Part shown: positions 30,664-39,626 of the stretch, piece by piece
How positions within the stretch are numbered: the first letter of the stretch is position 1
Layout: each line of letters opens with the position of its first letter
Source of the DNA: Ruegeria sp. HKCCD4315
Lineage (GTDB): Bacteria; Pseudomonadota; Alphaproteobacteria; Rhodobacterales; Rhodobacteraceae
Direction: 5' to 3'
Assembly: GCF_013112245.1 (NCBI RefSeq)
Contig: NZ_WVRN01000001.1
Location: 3,166,501-3,230,500 of the forward strand
DNA length: 64,000 bases
Notes under the pieces: generated by a model
Database searches by the model: none
Told to the model about the DNA's origin: nothing
Seen by the model: the letters and a program-made list of their open reading frames with translations, nothing else
Program-made: the position numbers and the translations under genes

Positions 30664-31677
30664 ATGTTTCTGACCGGATTGATCGGACTGGCCGCCATTG
30701 GCGGTGCAGCCTACGCGATGAGCGACATGCTGATCGAAGACGAGGACACGTCAGAAGACATTCCCGAAGATGAGCCGCCGACCGAAGCCGAAACCGGGGA
30801 ATTTCTGGAAATCGGCGAAAACGTCGAAGACCACGTCGAAACCGAGGTCGAACCCCTGTCCACCGGTATCGTCCTTTCCGAATTCGAAGGCGATTTGGTG
30901 ATTGCCGGAGAAGACGGCCCGGACATCATCACCGGAGGGGACGGTGTGGATCAGATCAACGGCTATGGCGGTGAAGATACGATCCACGGGGGCCAGGGGG
31001 ACGACGTCCTGCATGGCGGCGACGGGATAGATACCATCTATGGCGGGCGGGACAACGATGTCCTGCATGGCGAAGCGGATGATGACCTGCTGTTTGGGGA
31101 CACGGGCAATGACGCTCTGTTCGGGCATTTCGGCGACGACACTCTGGACGGAGGCGAGGGCGAAGATGAGCTCTATGGTGGGCAGGGCGATGATACTTTG
31201 GCAGGTGGGGCTGATGATGACGCACTACAAGGCGGATTTGGGGATGATGTCCTGACCGGAGACGCAGGCGAGGATGCGATCTTTGGCGGCGACGGGGACG
31301 ATTTTGTATTCGGAATAGAAGACGGTGCAGCCGAACAGGATTTCCTGAATGGTGGTGCCGGCAATGACACCCTTCTGGCCGGCAGCGGCGATGTGGTGAC
31401 CGGCGGTCAGGGGGCCGATGACATTGTGGTGGGGCAAGGTGAAGACGATATAACCGTTTTGGGGTTCCAGCCGGGTGAGGATAAGTTGCTTGTCACTTGG
31501 GAGAACGAATCCGAGCCTGAAATAGCCGTGGAACCTGACACTGAAGATTCAAATCTTACTCGGGTGATCATCGACGGTCAGGAAGTGGCTCAGGTTTATG
31601 GTGCGGAAGGGATGACGGCAGCCGATATCCAACTGATCACCGAAGCCCAACTGGAACAGTATGGGCAGATGGTCTGA
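30664..31677 (+). CDS. RTX-type calcium-binding repeat protein with N-terminal hydrophobic anchor
   Basis: 337 residues, strongly acidic. Residues 1-22 are hydrophobic (FLTGLIGLAAIGGAAYA) and could anchor or export the protein. Residues about 25-60 are Glu/Asp/Pro-rich. From residue 91 there are 14 contiguous nonapeptide repeats of the GGxGxDxxx type and two more further on. These bind Ca(II) in a beta-roll and are typical of type I-secreted proteins. No ABC exporter, membrane fusion protein or enzymatic domain is nearby. The role is unknown. GGAGGAG lies just upstream of the ATG. Confidence 0.85.
   Translation: MFLTGLIGLAAIGGAAYAMSDMLIEDEDTSEDIPEDEPPTEAETGEFLEIGENVEDHVETEVEPLSTGIVLSEFEGDLVIAGEDGPDIITGGDGVDQINGYGGEDTIHGGQGDDVLHGGDGIDTIYGGRDNDVLHGEADDDLLFGDTGNDALFGHFGDDTLDGGEGEDELYGGQGDDTLAGGADDDALQGGFGDDVLTGDAGEDAIFGGDGDDFVFGIEDGAAEQDFLNGGAGNDTLLAGSGDVVTGGQGADDIVVGQGEDDITVLGFQPGEDKLLVTWENESEPEIAVEPDTEDSNLTRVIIDGQEVAQVYGAEGMTAADIQLITEAQLEQYGQMV
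30934..31311 (+). repeat. 14 tandem RTX nonapeptide-coding units (27 bases each)
   Basis: The translated units run from GGDGVDQIN to GGDGDDFVF in strict nine-residue register, 378 bases in total. At DNA level the copies have diverged, so this is an old protein repeat and not a recent tandem duplication. Two further units lie downstream (GGAGNDTLL and GGQGADDIV) after a break. Confidence 0.88.
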
Positions 31678-31820
31678 CCCCGCAGATTCCCTTTGCCATT
31701 TGACAAAAATGCGCCTATACGCGCCCATCTGCATCGGAATCGGTGCGGTTTTCTCCATGGGCCTGTGCTGGACGACATCCCGGCCTGCGCCATCAACTCT
31801 AACCTTTAAAGGAGACCCCG

Positions 31821-32090
31821 ATGTCGATCACTGCCGCTGAAAAAGCACGCGTCATGCAAGAATTCGCAACCAAAGAAGGCGACACCGGTTCGCCTGAAGT
31901 ACAGGTTGCCATCCTGACCTCGCGCATCAACACCCTGACCGAGCACTTCAAGACCCACAAAAAAGACAACCACGGTCGTCGCGGTCTGCTGAAAATGGTT
32001 GCTCAGCGCCGTAAGCTGCTGGACTACCTGAAGGGCAAAGAAGAAGCGCGTTATCAGGACCTGATCAAAAAGCTGGGCATCCGCCGTTAA
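31821..32090 (+). CDS. rpsO: 30S ribosomal protein S15
   Basis: 89 residues, the exact family length. Conserved segments are [20 protein letters not shown] and [25 protein letters not shown], ending KKLGIRR. AAAGGAGA precedes the ATG. It binds the central domain of 16S rRNA. A strong terminator follows, and pnp, its usual neighbour, lies 3.6 kb away beyond an inserted block. Confidence 0.99.
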   Translation: MSITAAEKARVMQEFATKEGDTGSPEVQVAILTSRINTLTEHFKTHKKDNHGRRGLLKMVAQRRKLLDYLKGKEEARYQDLIKKLGIRR

Positions 32091-32119
32091 GTTCGGACCA
32101 CATCGCTTGCAGATTTCAG

Positions 32120-32148
32120 ACGCCCGTCACTTTGGCGGGCGTTTTTTT
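32120..32148 (+). terminator. Rho-independent terminator of rpsO
   Basis: ACGCCCG (32120-32126) pairs with CGGGCGT (32136-32142) around a 9-base loop, followed by a run of seven T's. It ends the rpsO transcript before pnp. Confidence 0.9.
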
Positions 32149-32180
32149 GTGCAGGTCAACCAGCTGGGAGTCAGGTGCCC

Positions 32181-32558
32181 TCAATCTGGGTGGGCCCGTT
32201 CATATTCCATGCGCGCGGATTTGACCTGATCCATTTGTTCGTGTGACCAATAGACAAGCGGCTTGAGCAGCTCCAACAGGTCGCGACCCAAAGGTGTCAG
32301 CGCATAAGAAACCGCGACAGGCGGGCCGGGATCGACAGTGCGAGTCAAATACCCATCCCGTTGCAACCCTCTCAGGTTTTCGGTCAACACACGTTGCGTC
32401 ACGTCCCCAATACAGCGTTTGAGCTCTCCAAACCGTTTCGGCTCATCCTCAAGGGCCAAAATGATGATCATCCGCCATTTGCCGGTGACGTTGGACAGAA
32501 CCGAACGGATCGAGCAGTTGGACGCTTCGGCCTTGCTGTTGACGCCAATGGGGAGCAT
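32181..32558 (-). CDS. HxlR family transcriptional regulator
   Basis: 125 residues. The HxlR/MarR-like winged helix is recognised by CSIRSVLSNVTGKWRMIIILALEDEPKRFGEL-type order: a Cys near residue 14, GKW(R/T) helix, RFGELKRCIGDVTQRVLTENLRGL and a wing with GYLTRTVDPGPPVAVSYALT, then LGRDLLELLKPLVYW. Such proteins often sense electrophiles or aldehydes through cysteine. It diverges from the SnoaL-like gene, which it probably regulates. Confidence 0.88.
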   Translation of the reverse strand: MLPIGVNSKAEASNCSIRSVLSNVTGKWRMIIILALEDEPKRFGELKRCIGDVTQRVLTENLRGLQRDGYLTRTVDPGPPVAVSYALTPLGRDLLELLKPLVYWSHEQMDQVKSARMEYERAHPD

Positions 32559-32739
32559 GAGGACCTCTGGTGCGGTTTAGTAACTTATAACAACAATAGA
32601 ACCTCCCGAAATAATCGCAAGGCTATGTTTTTTAATGGAGTATCCTAGGAGTAACCTCGTGACTTTTTAGTGCGTAATTGAAATGTGGTGCGTTTTTAAT
32701 ACTTACTATCAGCACAACTCGAATCATCAGGAATTGACC

Positions 32740-33510
32740 ATGACCCCTAAAGAGCTTGTCCTCGCCCTGTTATCAGCCGCTTTTATCGATCACGACCCAG
32801 AAGCCGCACGCCAGATGGTGAGCGCCGATTACATCCAGCACAATCCGCAGGTTCCGACCGGCGCTGAAGGGCTGATGGGGCTGATCCCATTGGTTGGACA
32901 ATCCGGCATGACTGCCACAACCCACCGTGTGATTGCCGAAGGCGACATGGTTGTGCTGCACAACACTTATGACAATGCCGACGCGTTTGGAGCCTCGTCG
33001 CTTGCGGCCTTTGATATCTTCCGCGTGGAAGATGGAAAGGTTGTCGAACACTGGGACAATCTGCAACCCATCCCCAAAACCACTGCGTCAGGGCGTGGCA
33101 TGACGGACGGGCCGGTTGAAATTACCGACCTCGACAAAACCCAAGAAAACAAGGCGCTGGTGCTGGGCTTTGTGCGTGATGTGCTGGGCGGTGCCGCGCC
33201 AGAGAACGTCACAACCTACATGGACCCAGAGGTCTATATGCAGCACAATCCTTCGATTGAGGATGGCCTGTCGGGCTTGATGGCCGCGATCGAAGCCTTT
33301 GCTGCGCAAGGCATGGTAATCACCAAATTTGAACCTCAATTTGCCGTGGCCGAAGGTAACTTCGTCTTCGTGGCCACCGATGCCATCATGGGCGGTGAGC
33401 CATGGGCCTTCTTTGATATGTGGCGCGTAGAGGACGGGAAAATTGTTGAGCATTGGGATGTCGTCTCACCCATCCCGTCTGAAATGGCGCATGACAACGG
33501 CAAGTTTTAA
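32740..33510 (+). CDS. Tandem SnoaL-like (NTF2-fold) protein
   Basis: 256 residues from the ATG at 32740, with AGGA 9 bases upstream. Two copies of a SnoaL-like domain are joined: the first (about 1-115) has DYIQHNPQVPTGAEGLMG and FDIFRVEDGKVVEHWDNLQPIP; the second (about 135-250) has VYMQHNPSIEDGLSGLM and FDMWRVEDGKIVEHWDVVSPIP. The near-identity of motifs shows an internal duplication. Single-domain members bind small hydrophobic ligands or act as cyclases or isomerases; the substrate here is unknown. HxlR control suggests a role in detoxification. Confidence 0.82.
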   Translation: MTPKELVLALLSAAFIDHDPEAARQMVSADYIQHNPQVPTGAEGLMGLIPLVGQSGMTATTHRVIAEGDMVVLHNTYDNADAFGASSLAAFDIFRVEDGKVVEHWDNLQPIPKTTASGRGMTDGPVEITDLDKTQENKALVLGFVRDVLGGAAPENVTTYMDPEVYMQHNPSIEDGLSGLMAAIEAFAAQGMVITKFEPQFAVAEGNFVFVATDAIMGGEPWAFFDMWRVEDGKIVEHWDVVSPIPSEMAHDNGKF

Positions 33511-33521
33511 TACCGGATCAA

Positions 33522-33549
33522 AAAACGCCCACCATCTGGTGGGCGTTTT
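33522..33549. terminator. Bidirectional terminator between SnoaL-like and BCCT genes
   Basis: A perfect 12-base stem (33522-33533 with 33538-33549) around ATCT, with A's on the left and T's on the right, serves both convergent genes. Confidence 0.88.
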
Positions 33550-33570
33550 CAATTTTCATAGCGGTCGTAT

Positions 33571-35172
33571 TTACATCTTCGCCTTTTCCGATTTCAGCGC
33601 CAGCCACAGGCAGTAGCACATTATCAGGACCACCAGCGTGAACGGTATCCCTGTTGAAACCGCAGCACCCTGCAGGGCGGATAGGCCACCCCCAAGCAGC
33701 AAGGCGATGGCGACCAGACCTTCCAGCGTGCACCAGAACACGCGCTGTACAACTGGCGCATCCATCTTGCCGCCTGCGGTAATCGTGTCGATCACCAGCG
33801 AGCCCGAGTCGGACGAGGTGACAAAGAACACCACGATCAGGATCAGCGCGATGGGCGCAACGATGCCATAAAGCGGCAGCTCTTTCAGGAAGCCGAACAG
33901 CGCACCTTCGGGGGCGTAGCTGTCGATCACCGTGGCGCGGACGCCTTCGGCTCCGCCTGCGTTCAGCATGTCGATGGCCGCACCGCCAAAGGTTGACATC
34001 CACAGGGCGCAGACCGCAGTTGGGGCCAACAGCGCGCAGAGGATAAACTCTCGCACCGTGCGTCCCTTCGAGATGCGGGCGATAAACATACCCACAAACG
34101 GCGACCATGCGATCCACCAGGCCCAGTAGAACGTCGTCCAGCCGTGGAAATAGCTGGTGTCTTCGCGCCCGAACGGGTTCGACAGCGCCGGAAGGTGCGT
34201 CACGTAATCCACCATCACGTTGAAATACCGCGCGATGGCTGTACCAACGCCGGTGACAACAATGACGAAAAGGAACAAGCCCACAGCCATGATCATGTTG
34301 ATCTCACTCAACCGTTTCACGCCTGCATCCATCCCCATCAGGACTGATCCCAGCGCGATCATGGTGATGCCGATGATCAGCAGGACGGTCACGGTTGGGC
34401 TGGGTTCGATGCCGAACACCTCGTTCAGCCCTGCCGCAACCTGTTGCGCCCCAAGACCCAAAGAGGTCGTCAGGCCGAACAACGTCGCAAACACCGCAAG
34501 CGTGTCGATGAGGTGGCCCCACCAGCCCCAGACGCGCTCACCCAGGATCGGATAAAAGGCCGACCGCAGGGTCAGTGGCAGATTCAGGTTATAGGCAAAG
34601 ATTGCAAGGCTCAGGCCCACAGCGGCATAGACCGCCCAACCTTCCAGCCCCCAATGGTGGATTGTGCCGACGATGCCGATATATTCATTGCCTGGAACTG
34701 CGATATCAATGCCCAAGGGCCGCGCATTCCCGCCTTCGGCAAAGTTATAGTAGACCGGCTCCATCACGCCAAAGAACAGCAGACCGATACCAATACCGGC
34801 GGCGAACATCATCGCGATCCATCCAGCATAGGAATAGTCAGGCTTGGCGTCTTTGCCGCCGATCCGTACTTTACCAACGGGCAAAACAATCAACACCAGA
34901 CAGAACAGGGTGATCGCGTCAACCGAAAGAACCAGGAACCAGTCAAACGTACTGGTCAGCCAGGGCCGGAGCCAGCCGAAGAAAGAAGCCGCAGCCTCTT
35001 GGTTGGCCAATGCGATCAGAACGAACGCAAAGATCAAAATACTCGAGATCAGAAAAACCGGGTTGTGAATATCCAGACCAAATGGCCGGACGTTGTCCTG
35101 CCCCAGCTCATATTCCGTTTCGAAGTCGTAAATCCGGGGGTCCGGATCCAGCATCTTCTTTGTTTGTGCCAT
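33571..35172 (-). CDS. BCCT family betaine/choline-type transporter
   Basis: 533 residues from the ATG at 35172; a longer frame upstream would add 31 unlikely residues. Twelve hydrophobic segments. Family marks are AAGIGIGLLFFGVMEP near residue 115, GMDAGVKRLSEINM in the middle and the aromatic-rich FYWAWWIAWSPFVGMFIARISKGRTVREF around residue 350, which includes the tryptophan box that binds quaternary ammonium groups. By family it imports glycine betaine, choline, carnitine or DMSP by sodium or proton symport. It ends at the shared terminator and is flanked upstream by a long gap. Confidence 0.9.
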   Translation of the reverse strand: MAQTKKMLDPDPRIYDFETEYELGQDNVRPFGLDIHNPVFLISSILIFAFVLIALANQEAAASFFGWLRPWLTSTFDWFLVLSVDAITLFCLVLIVLPVGKVRIGGKDAKPDYSYAGWIAMMFAAGIGIGLLFFGVMEPVYYNFAEGGNARPLGIDIAVPGNEYIGIVGTIHHWGLEGWAVYAAVGLSLAIFAYNLNLPLTLRSAFYPILGERVWGWWGHLIDTLAVFATLFGLTTSLGLGAQQVAAGLNEVFGIEPSPTVTVLLIIGITMIALGSVLMGMDAGVKRLSEINMIMAVGLFLFVIVVTGVGTAIARYFNVMVDYVTHLPALSNPFGREDTSYFHGWTTFYWAWWIAWSPFVGMFIARISKGRTVREFILCALLAPTAVCALWMSTFGGAAIDMLNAGGAEGVRATVIDSYAPEGALFGFLKELPLYGIVAPIALILIVVFFVTSSDSGSLVIDTITAGGKMDAPVVQRVFWCTLEGLVAIALLLGGGLSALQGAAVSTGIPFTLVVLIMCYCLWLALKSEKAKM

Positions 35173-35583
35173 TCGATTGCCCTTCTGTTCGCTTTTTGCA
35201 AACGCCAAGGTATTCGGTCGGCGGACGGTTATGAGATAGTTACCCCCTTGGCGCGTTTCCGTCATTTCGACCGCGGGCTTATTCGTAAAAGCTTATACAG
35301 CCTTGTTATTTTTACAATTGCATTCGATTTTTCATATGTTAGCGATGAAAGCTCTCTTGCGAGTTTTTACCGTCTGACCGGAATGAAACGCTGTGTTTCG
35401 CCACGCTCAGTTTCAAGTTTTGACCTGAAAATTGAGCTCATAAGGAAAGCCATTGCCAGTCTCAGCATGATCCAGCCACCGGATGCGGTTTCTCTTTCCT
35501 TCCAACGCATTCTCATGTATGCGCGCGGTATCTGAGACGTTGTGCCCTGACCCCGGCACTCGAATGGAAGATAAAGTGGGGTC
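35173..35583. other. Non-coding gap upstream of BCCT gene and pnp
   Basis: 411 bases without a supported gene. The middle part is AT-richer than the surroundings and should hold the BCCT promoter. A 50-codon open frame at 35383-35535 on the plus strand has no ribosome site and no recognisable similarity, so I do not call it. The right end leads into the structured pnp leader. Confidence 0.6.
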
Positions 35584-35638
35584 GGCGGCAATGGGGCCGC
35601 CATGCAAACCGGAGACCCGCAGGGGCGGGAGTGCTCCG
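35584..35638 (+). promoter_or_regulatory. Structured 5' leader of pnp with two hairpins
   Basis: Hairpin one: GGCGGC (35584-35589) with GCCGCC (35596-35601), six pairs. Hairpin two: CGGAG and CCCGC (35610-35620) with GCGGG and CTCCG (35625-35638), ten pairs around AGGG with an internal loop. They end 15 bases before the pnp ATG. In other bacteria pnp autoregulates through RNase III cutting of a 5' stem-loop; this leader is the natural candidate for such control. Confidence 0.5.
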
Positions 35639-35653
35639 TTCTAGGATACGCAT

Positions 35654-37801
35654 ATGTTTGATGTAACGAAGAAATCGATTCAGTGGGGCGAAGAGACGCT
35701 GACACTGGAAACCGGCAAGGTTGCCCGTCAGGCGGACGGCACTGTGATTGCCACGCTGGGCGAAACCAGCGTCATGGCTAACGTGACCTTTGCCAAGCAA
35801 CAAAAGCCCGGTCAGGACTTTTTCCCGCTGACCGTACACTACCAAGAAAAATACTACGCCGCCGGTAAGGTTCCGGGTGGCTTCTTCAAGCGCGAGGCGC
35901 GCCCGACCGAGAAAGAGACGCTGACCGCGCGTCTGATCGACCGTCCGATCCGCCCGCTGTTCGTTGACGGCTTCAAAAACGAAGTTCTGGTGATGTGCAC
36001 CGTGCTGTCCCACGATCTGGTCAACGATCCCGACATCGTTGCAATGATCGCTGCTTCGGCTGCCCTTACCATCTCGGGCGCGCCGTTCATGGGCCCGATC
36101 GCTGGTGCCCGTGTTGGTTTCGTGGATGGCGAATACGTCCTGAACCCGACCGTGGACGATATGCAGGACCTGCGCCTGAACCCCGAACAGCGTCTGGACC
36201 TGGTTGTGGCCGGTACCAAAGACGCCGTGATGATGGTGGAATCGGAAGCTTACGAGCTGTCCGAAGCCGAAATGCTGGGTGCCGTGACATTCGCTCATGA
36301 GCAAATCCAGCCGGTCATCGACCTGATCATCTCGCTGGCCGAAGAAACCGCCAAAGAGCCGTTTGAGTTTGTCGCCCCCGATTACTCGGAGTTGTACGCC
36401 GCTGTTTCCGCAGCCGGTGAAGAGCAGATGCGCGCCGCCTTCGCGATCACCGACAAGCAAGAGCGCACCGCCGCTGTTGCCGCTGCCCGCGAAGCGATCA
36501 AAGAAGCGCTGACCGAGGAACAGCTGGAAGACAGCAACCTCAGCTCGGCGATGAAAAAGCTGGAGGCCGGCATCCTGCGCGGCGACGTCGTCAAAGGCGG
36601 CAAGCGCATCGACGGTCGTTCGACCACCGATGTACGCGCCATCGAAGCCGAAACCTCGCTGCTGCCCCGTACCCATGGTTCCGCCCTGTTCACCCGCGGT
36701 GAAACGCAGGCGCTGGCTGTGACCACGCTGGGCACCGGCGACGATGAGCAGTTCATCGACGCGCTGCATGGCAACTTCAAATCGAACTTCCTGCTGCACT
36801 ACAACTTCCCTCCGTATTCGGTGGGTGAAGTAGGCCGCGTGGGTTCGCCCGGCCGTCGTGAGATCGGTCACGGCAAGCTGGCATGGCGCGCGCTGCAGGC
36901 GGTTCTGCCTGCGCCGACCGACTTCCCATATACCGTACGCGTGGTTTCGGAGATCACGGAATCGAACGGCTCGTCCTCGATGGCCTCTGTCTGCGGCGGT
37001 TCGCTGTCGATGATGGACGCAGGTGTTCCGCTGAAAGCACCGGTTGCCGGTGTGGCCATGGGTCTGATCCTGGAAGATGATGGCGATTACGCTGTTCTGA
37101 CCGATATCCTGGGTGACGAAGACCACCTGGGCGACATGGACTTCAAAGTGGCAGGTACCGAGAACGGCATCACCTCGCTGCAGATGGACATCAAAGTCGC
37201 AGGTATCACGCCGCAGATCATGGAAACCGCTCTGGCACAGGCCAAAGAAGGTCGGATGCACATTCTGGGCGAGATGGGCAAAGCCCTGTCCGAGACCAAC
37301 GAATTCTCGGTCCACGCCCCGCGCATCGAGACCATGAACATCCCGACCGACAAGATCCGCGAAGTGATCGGCTCGGGCGGTAAGGTCATCCGTGAGATCG
37401 TTGAGGTTTCGGGTGCCAAGGTCGACATCAACGACGACGGTGTGATCAAGATCGCCTCGCCCGATGGTGAATCGATCCAGAAGGCTTATGACATGATCTA
37501 CTCGATCGTGGCCGAACCGGAAGAAGGTCAGATCTACACCGGTAAAGTGGTCAAGATCGTCGATTTCGGCGCCTTCGTGAACTTCTTTGGCAAGCGCGAC
37601 GGTCTGGTCCACGTGTCCCAGATCGAAAACCGCCGCCTGAACCATCCGTCAGACGTTCTGAAGGAAGGTCAGGAAGTGAAGGTCAAGCTGCTGGGCTTTG
37701 ACGATCGCGGCAAGGTCCGCCTGTCGATGAAAGTCGTCGATCAGGAAACCGGCGAAGAGATCGTTCCCGAGAAGAAAGAAAAGAAAGAAGACGCAGAGTA
37801 A
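35654..37801 (+). CDS. pnp: Polyribonucleotide nucleotidyltransferase (PNPase)
   Basis: 715 residues. Order: first RNase PH domain (about 10-140), helical linker, second RNase PH domain (about 320-460, with [31 protein letters not shown] and [18 protein letters not shown] active-site segments), KH domain ([16 protein letters not shown]) and S1 domain ([24 protein letters not shown]), then an acidic-basic tail. It degrades RNA 3' to 5' with phosphate. Normally next to rpsO; here separated from it. A strong terminator follows. Confidence 0.98.
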   Translation: MFDVTKKSIQWGEETLTLETGKVARQADGTVIATLGETSVMANVTFAKQQKPGQDFFPLTVHYQEKYYAAGKVPGGFFKREARPTEKETLTARLIDRPIRPLFVDGFKNEVLVMCTVLSHDLVNDPDIVAMIAASAALTISGAPFMGPIAGARVGFVDGEYVLNPTVDDMQDLRLNPEQRLDLVVAGTKDAVMMVESEAYELSEAEMLGAVTFAHEQIQPVIDLIISLAEETAKEPFEFVAPDYSELYAAVSAAGEEQMRAAFAITDKQERTAAVAAAREAIKEALTEEQLEDSNLSSAMKKLEAGILRGDVVKGGKRIDGRSTTDVRAIEAETSLLPRTHGSALFTRGETQALAVTTLGTGDDEQFIDALHGNFKSNFLLHYNFPPYSVGEVGRVGSPGRREIGHGKLAWRALQAVLPAPTDFPYTVRVVSEITESNGSSSMASVCGGSLSMMDAGVPLKAPVAGVAMGLILEDDGDYAVLTDILGDEDHLGDMDFKVAGTENGITSLQMDIKVAGITPQIMETALAQAKEGRMHILGEMGKALSETNEFSVHAPRIETMNIPTDKIREVIGSGGKVIREIVEVSGAKVDINDDGVIKIASPDGESIQKAYDMIYSIVAEPEEGQIYTGKVVKIVDFGAFVNFFGKRDGLVHVSQIENRRLNHPSDVLKEGQEVKVKLLGFDDRGKVRLSMKVVDQETGEEIVPEKKEKKEDAE

Positions 37802-37823
37802 TCTGTACCTATCTTCTGGCTCG

Positions 37824-37854
37824 AAAGGCCCCGGCGCTGTCCGGGGCCTTTTTT
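37824..37854 (+). terminator. Rho-independent terminator of pnp
   Basis: AAGGCCCCGG (37825-37834) pairs perfectly with CCGGGGCCTT (37841-37850) and six T's end the element. Confidence 0.93.
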
Positions 37855-37979
37855 GTTAAGGTGTGGCTCCGACCACTCCCCCCGTAATCTGGTCTAGGTA
37901 AATCAACCATTAACGTTTCTTAAACGTATTAGCACAACCTTAAGGGTGACTTAGTTGCTCTCAGGGATGTTGTGCGACC

Positions 37980-38984
37980 GTGGCCACGATTACAGTCTAT
38001 GAAATCAGTGCAGACCCGTTCAGCACACGCAACGTCGATATCACGGCCGCGTATTCTGTTGAAGTAACGGACAACGACGCGATCTTAGATGACCCAGACC
38101 CCGACAGCACCCAATTGGACCTGTCCGGGCTGCCGGGCTTTACCGCCTCGTCTCAGAATTTCAGTACGTTAGAGACGTATACCGGAACGATCAACGGCGC
38201 GCCTGTCAGTTTCACCCTGATCCAGTTCAGCAACCCGCGCTATATCATCGTCACTTCGGGGCAAGCTGCGCTGAATGACACCATCGAAGACACCAGCTTT
38301 GGCGGCACCGCATCTTCTACCCCGTATCAGAGCTTGCCGTCTTTCGTGTGCTTCACCACAGGGTCGCTGATCCTGACCCCCACCGGGCAGCGCCAGGTGG
38401 AAGAACTGGAACCTGGGGACCCTGTCCTGACCACAGGTGGACGCATCCGCCCGGTGCGCTGGATCGGTCGACGGCATCTGTCGACGCAAAAGCTGCGCTC
38501 CTCTCCGCATCTGTGCCCAGTGCGTTTCAAGGCGGGCTGTTTCGGTCCGAACTGCCCCACGCGCGACCTGCTGATGTCGCCGCAACATCGGGTCGCTGTA
38601 ACCTCAGCGATGATGGAACTGATGCATGGCGAGACCGTGATGTTGGCCCCGGCGAAGGCGTTGATAAATGGGCAAAGCATTGTGCAGGACCCGCCTGAGC
38701 AGGGGATCGAATATGTTCACATCCTTTTAGATCAGCATGAGCTGGTGAATGTCGAAGGAATCTGGTCCGAATCCTTTTATCCCGGCGACACGACCCTCAG
38801 TGCAATGGCACCTGCCACCCTGCGCAAGTTGTTCGACCTGTTCCCGGACCTGTCCCACGGCGCGACTGGTTACGGACCAACGGTGCTACCGGTCCTTAAA
38901 CCTTTCGAAGCCGGAATGCTGAAATCAGACCTGAAGGTTCCAAATTGGCGGGTTTACCCAAATGCGCTTAAGAAGGCCGCCTAA
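37980..38984 (+). CDS. Hint-domain protein (Hint_2 type)
   Basis: 334 residues from a GTG; the start is uncertain because no clear ribosome site is present. Residues 1-120 are an acidic, Thr/Ser/Asp-rich beta-like region without a signal peptide. The Hint domain begins at about residue 124 with VCFTTGSLILTPTGQRQVEELEPGDPVLT and ends near residue 265 with LLDQHELVNVEGIWSESF, the usual Hint_2 block pattern including LMSPQHRV. Hint_2 proteins are frequent in Rhodobacteraceae, often joined to RTX repeats, and are thought to self-process during secretion; repeats are absent here. The biological role is unknown. Confidence 0.82.
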   Translation: MATITVYEISADPFSTRNVDITAAYSVEVTDNDAILDDPDPDSTQLDLSGLPGFTASSQNFSTLETYTGTINGAPVSFTLIQFSNPRYIIVTSGQAALNDTIEDTSFGGTASSTPYQSLPSFVCFTTGSLILTPTGQRQVEELEPGDPVLTTGGRIRPVRWIGRRHLSTQKLRSSPHLCPVRFKAGCFGPNCPTRDLLMSPQHRVAVTSAMMELMHGETVMLAPAKALINGQSIVQDPPEQGIEYVHILLDQHELVNVEGIWSESFYPGDTTLSAMAPATLRKLFDLFPDLSHGATGYGPTVLPVLKPFEAGMLKSDLKVPNWRVYPNALKKAA

Positions 38985-38990
38985 CTCGGT

Positions 38991-39626
38991 TTAGTGGGCA
39001 ACACCACCCGGCCCGTGTTTCAAAACGTGCCATTGGCCATAGCTGTCGTTCAAATCCAGCTTGATCGCCGCGTCTGCGCGCGTTGTAGCGCTGCCGATCT
39101 CGGCCACAGAGAACTCGATACCGCCAGGAATATCGATTCGTACGCGATGCGGTCCCCCGCCATGAGGGGCTTCAATGGGGCGACCTGTCGAGCTCAGCAC
39201 ATCGCCGATGGACACACGGGCGGTCCGCTCTTCCATGTTCATTTCGAAATCAATCGGCAGGTAGAGCGTGTCGTGCACCTTTTCGCACATGGCACGGAAC
39301 ACGTACCAATGCGTCGCCATCTCCTCCGTTTCCTCACCGTGAAAGACCTTTTCCAGCGCCGCGCGCTGTGCTGGGGTCGCAGCAGGATCAATGACAACCT
39401 GCATTTCTCCGCCGCCCTCGAAAATAGGCCCCGGCCAGGCATAGATCAGCGCGGCCTTGGCACCACCCAGATCAGTGTCACCGAAATACCCTGTGCCAAT
39501 CTCTAGCACTTCGAAGCCCCGGCAGTTTCCGTGGGTGGGTAGTTCTTCGAATTGGCAAGGGCAGGCATAACCGCAATTGCAGTTTCCGAAGCTTTCTCCT
39601 TCAACATACCAATCTGTAAACGCCAT
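38991..39626 (-). CDS. DUF1326 domain-containing protein
   Basis: 211 residues from the ATG at 39626, which has CAGGAG upstream. DUF1326 is recognised by the Cys-rich start GNCNCGYACPCQFEELPTHGNC, AGPIFEGGG-like loop (AWPGPIFEGGGEMQVVID) and CEKVHDTLYLPIDFEMN. The four closely spaced cysteines suggest metal binding; homologues often neighbour a DUF2182 membrane protein, not present here. Function unknown. Confidence 0.87.
   Translation of the reverse strand: MAFTDWYVEGESFGNCNCGYACPCQFEELPTHGNCRGFEVLEIGTGYFGDTDLGGAKAALIYAWPGPIFEGGGEMQVVIDPAATPAQRAALEKVFHGEETEEMATHWYVFRAMCEKVHDTLYLPIDFEMNMEERTARVSIGDVLSSTGRPIEAPHGGGPHRVRIDIPGGIEFSVAEIGSATTRADAAIKLDLNDSYGQWHVLKHGPGGVAH

Noticed and set aside
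32559..32739. Possible HxlR operator with AGTAAC repeats and TCCTAGGA between HxlR and SnoaL-like genes
   Set aside because: Short words without a clear symmetric pair of the right spacing; could be chance.
35383..35535. A 50-codon plus-strand frame in the gap before pnp
   Set aside because: No ribosome site, unusual composition and no similarity that I recognise; the region more likely holds promoters and the pnp leader.
35513..37645. A 710-residue open frame opposite pnp
   Set aside because: It is a codon-bias shadow of pnp; the plus-strand frame has every PNPase domain.
37906..37925. Possible CtrA site (TTAA pairs) upstream of the Hint gene
   Set aside because: Spacing between TTAA halves is 6 bases and not 7, and such AT-rich words are common in intergenic DNA here; not enough to call a site.
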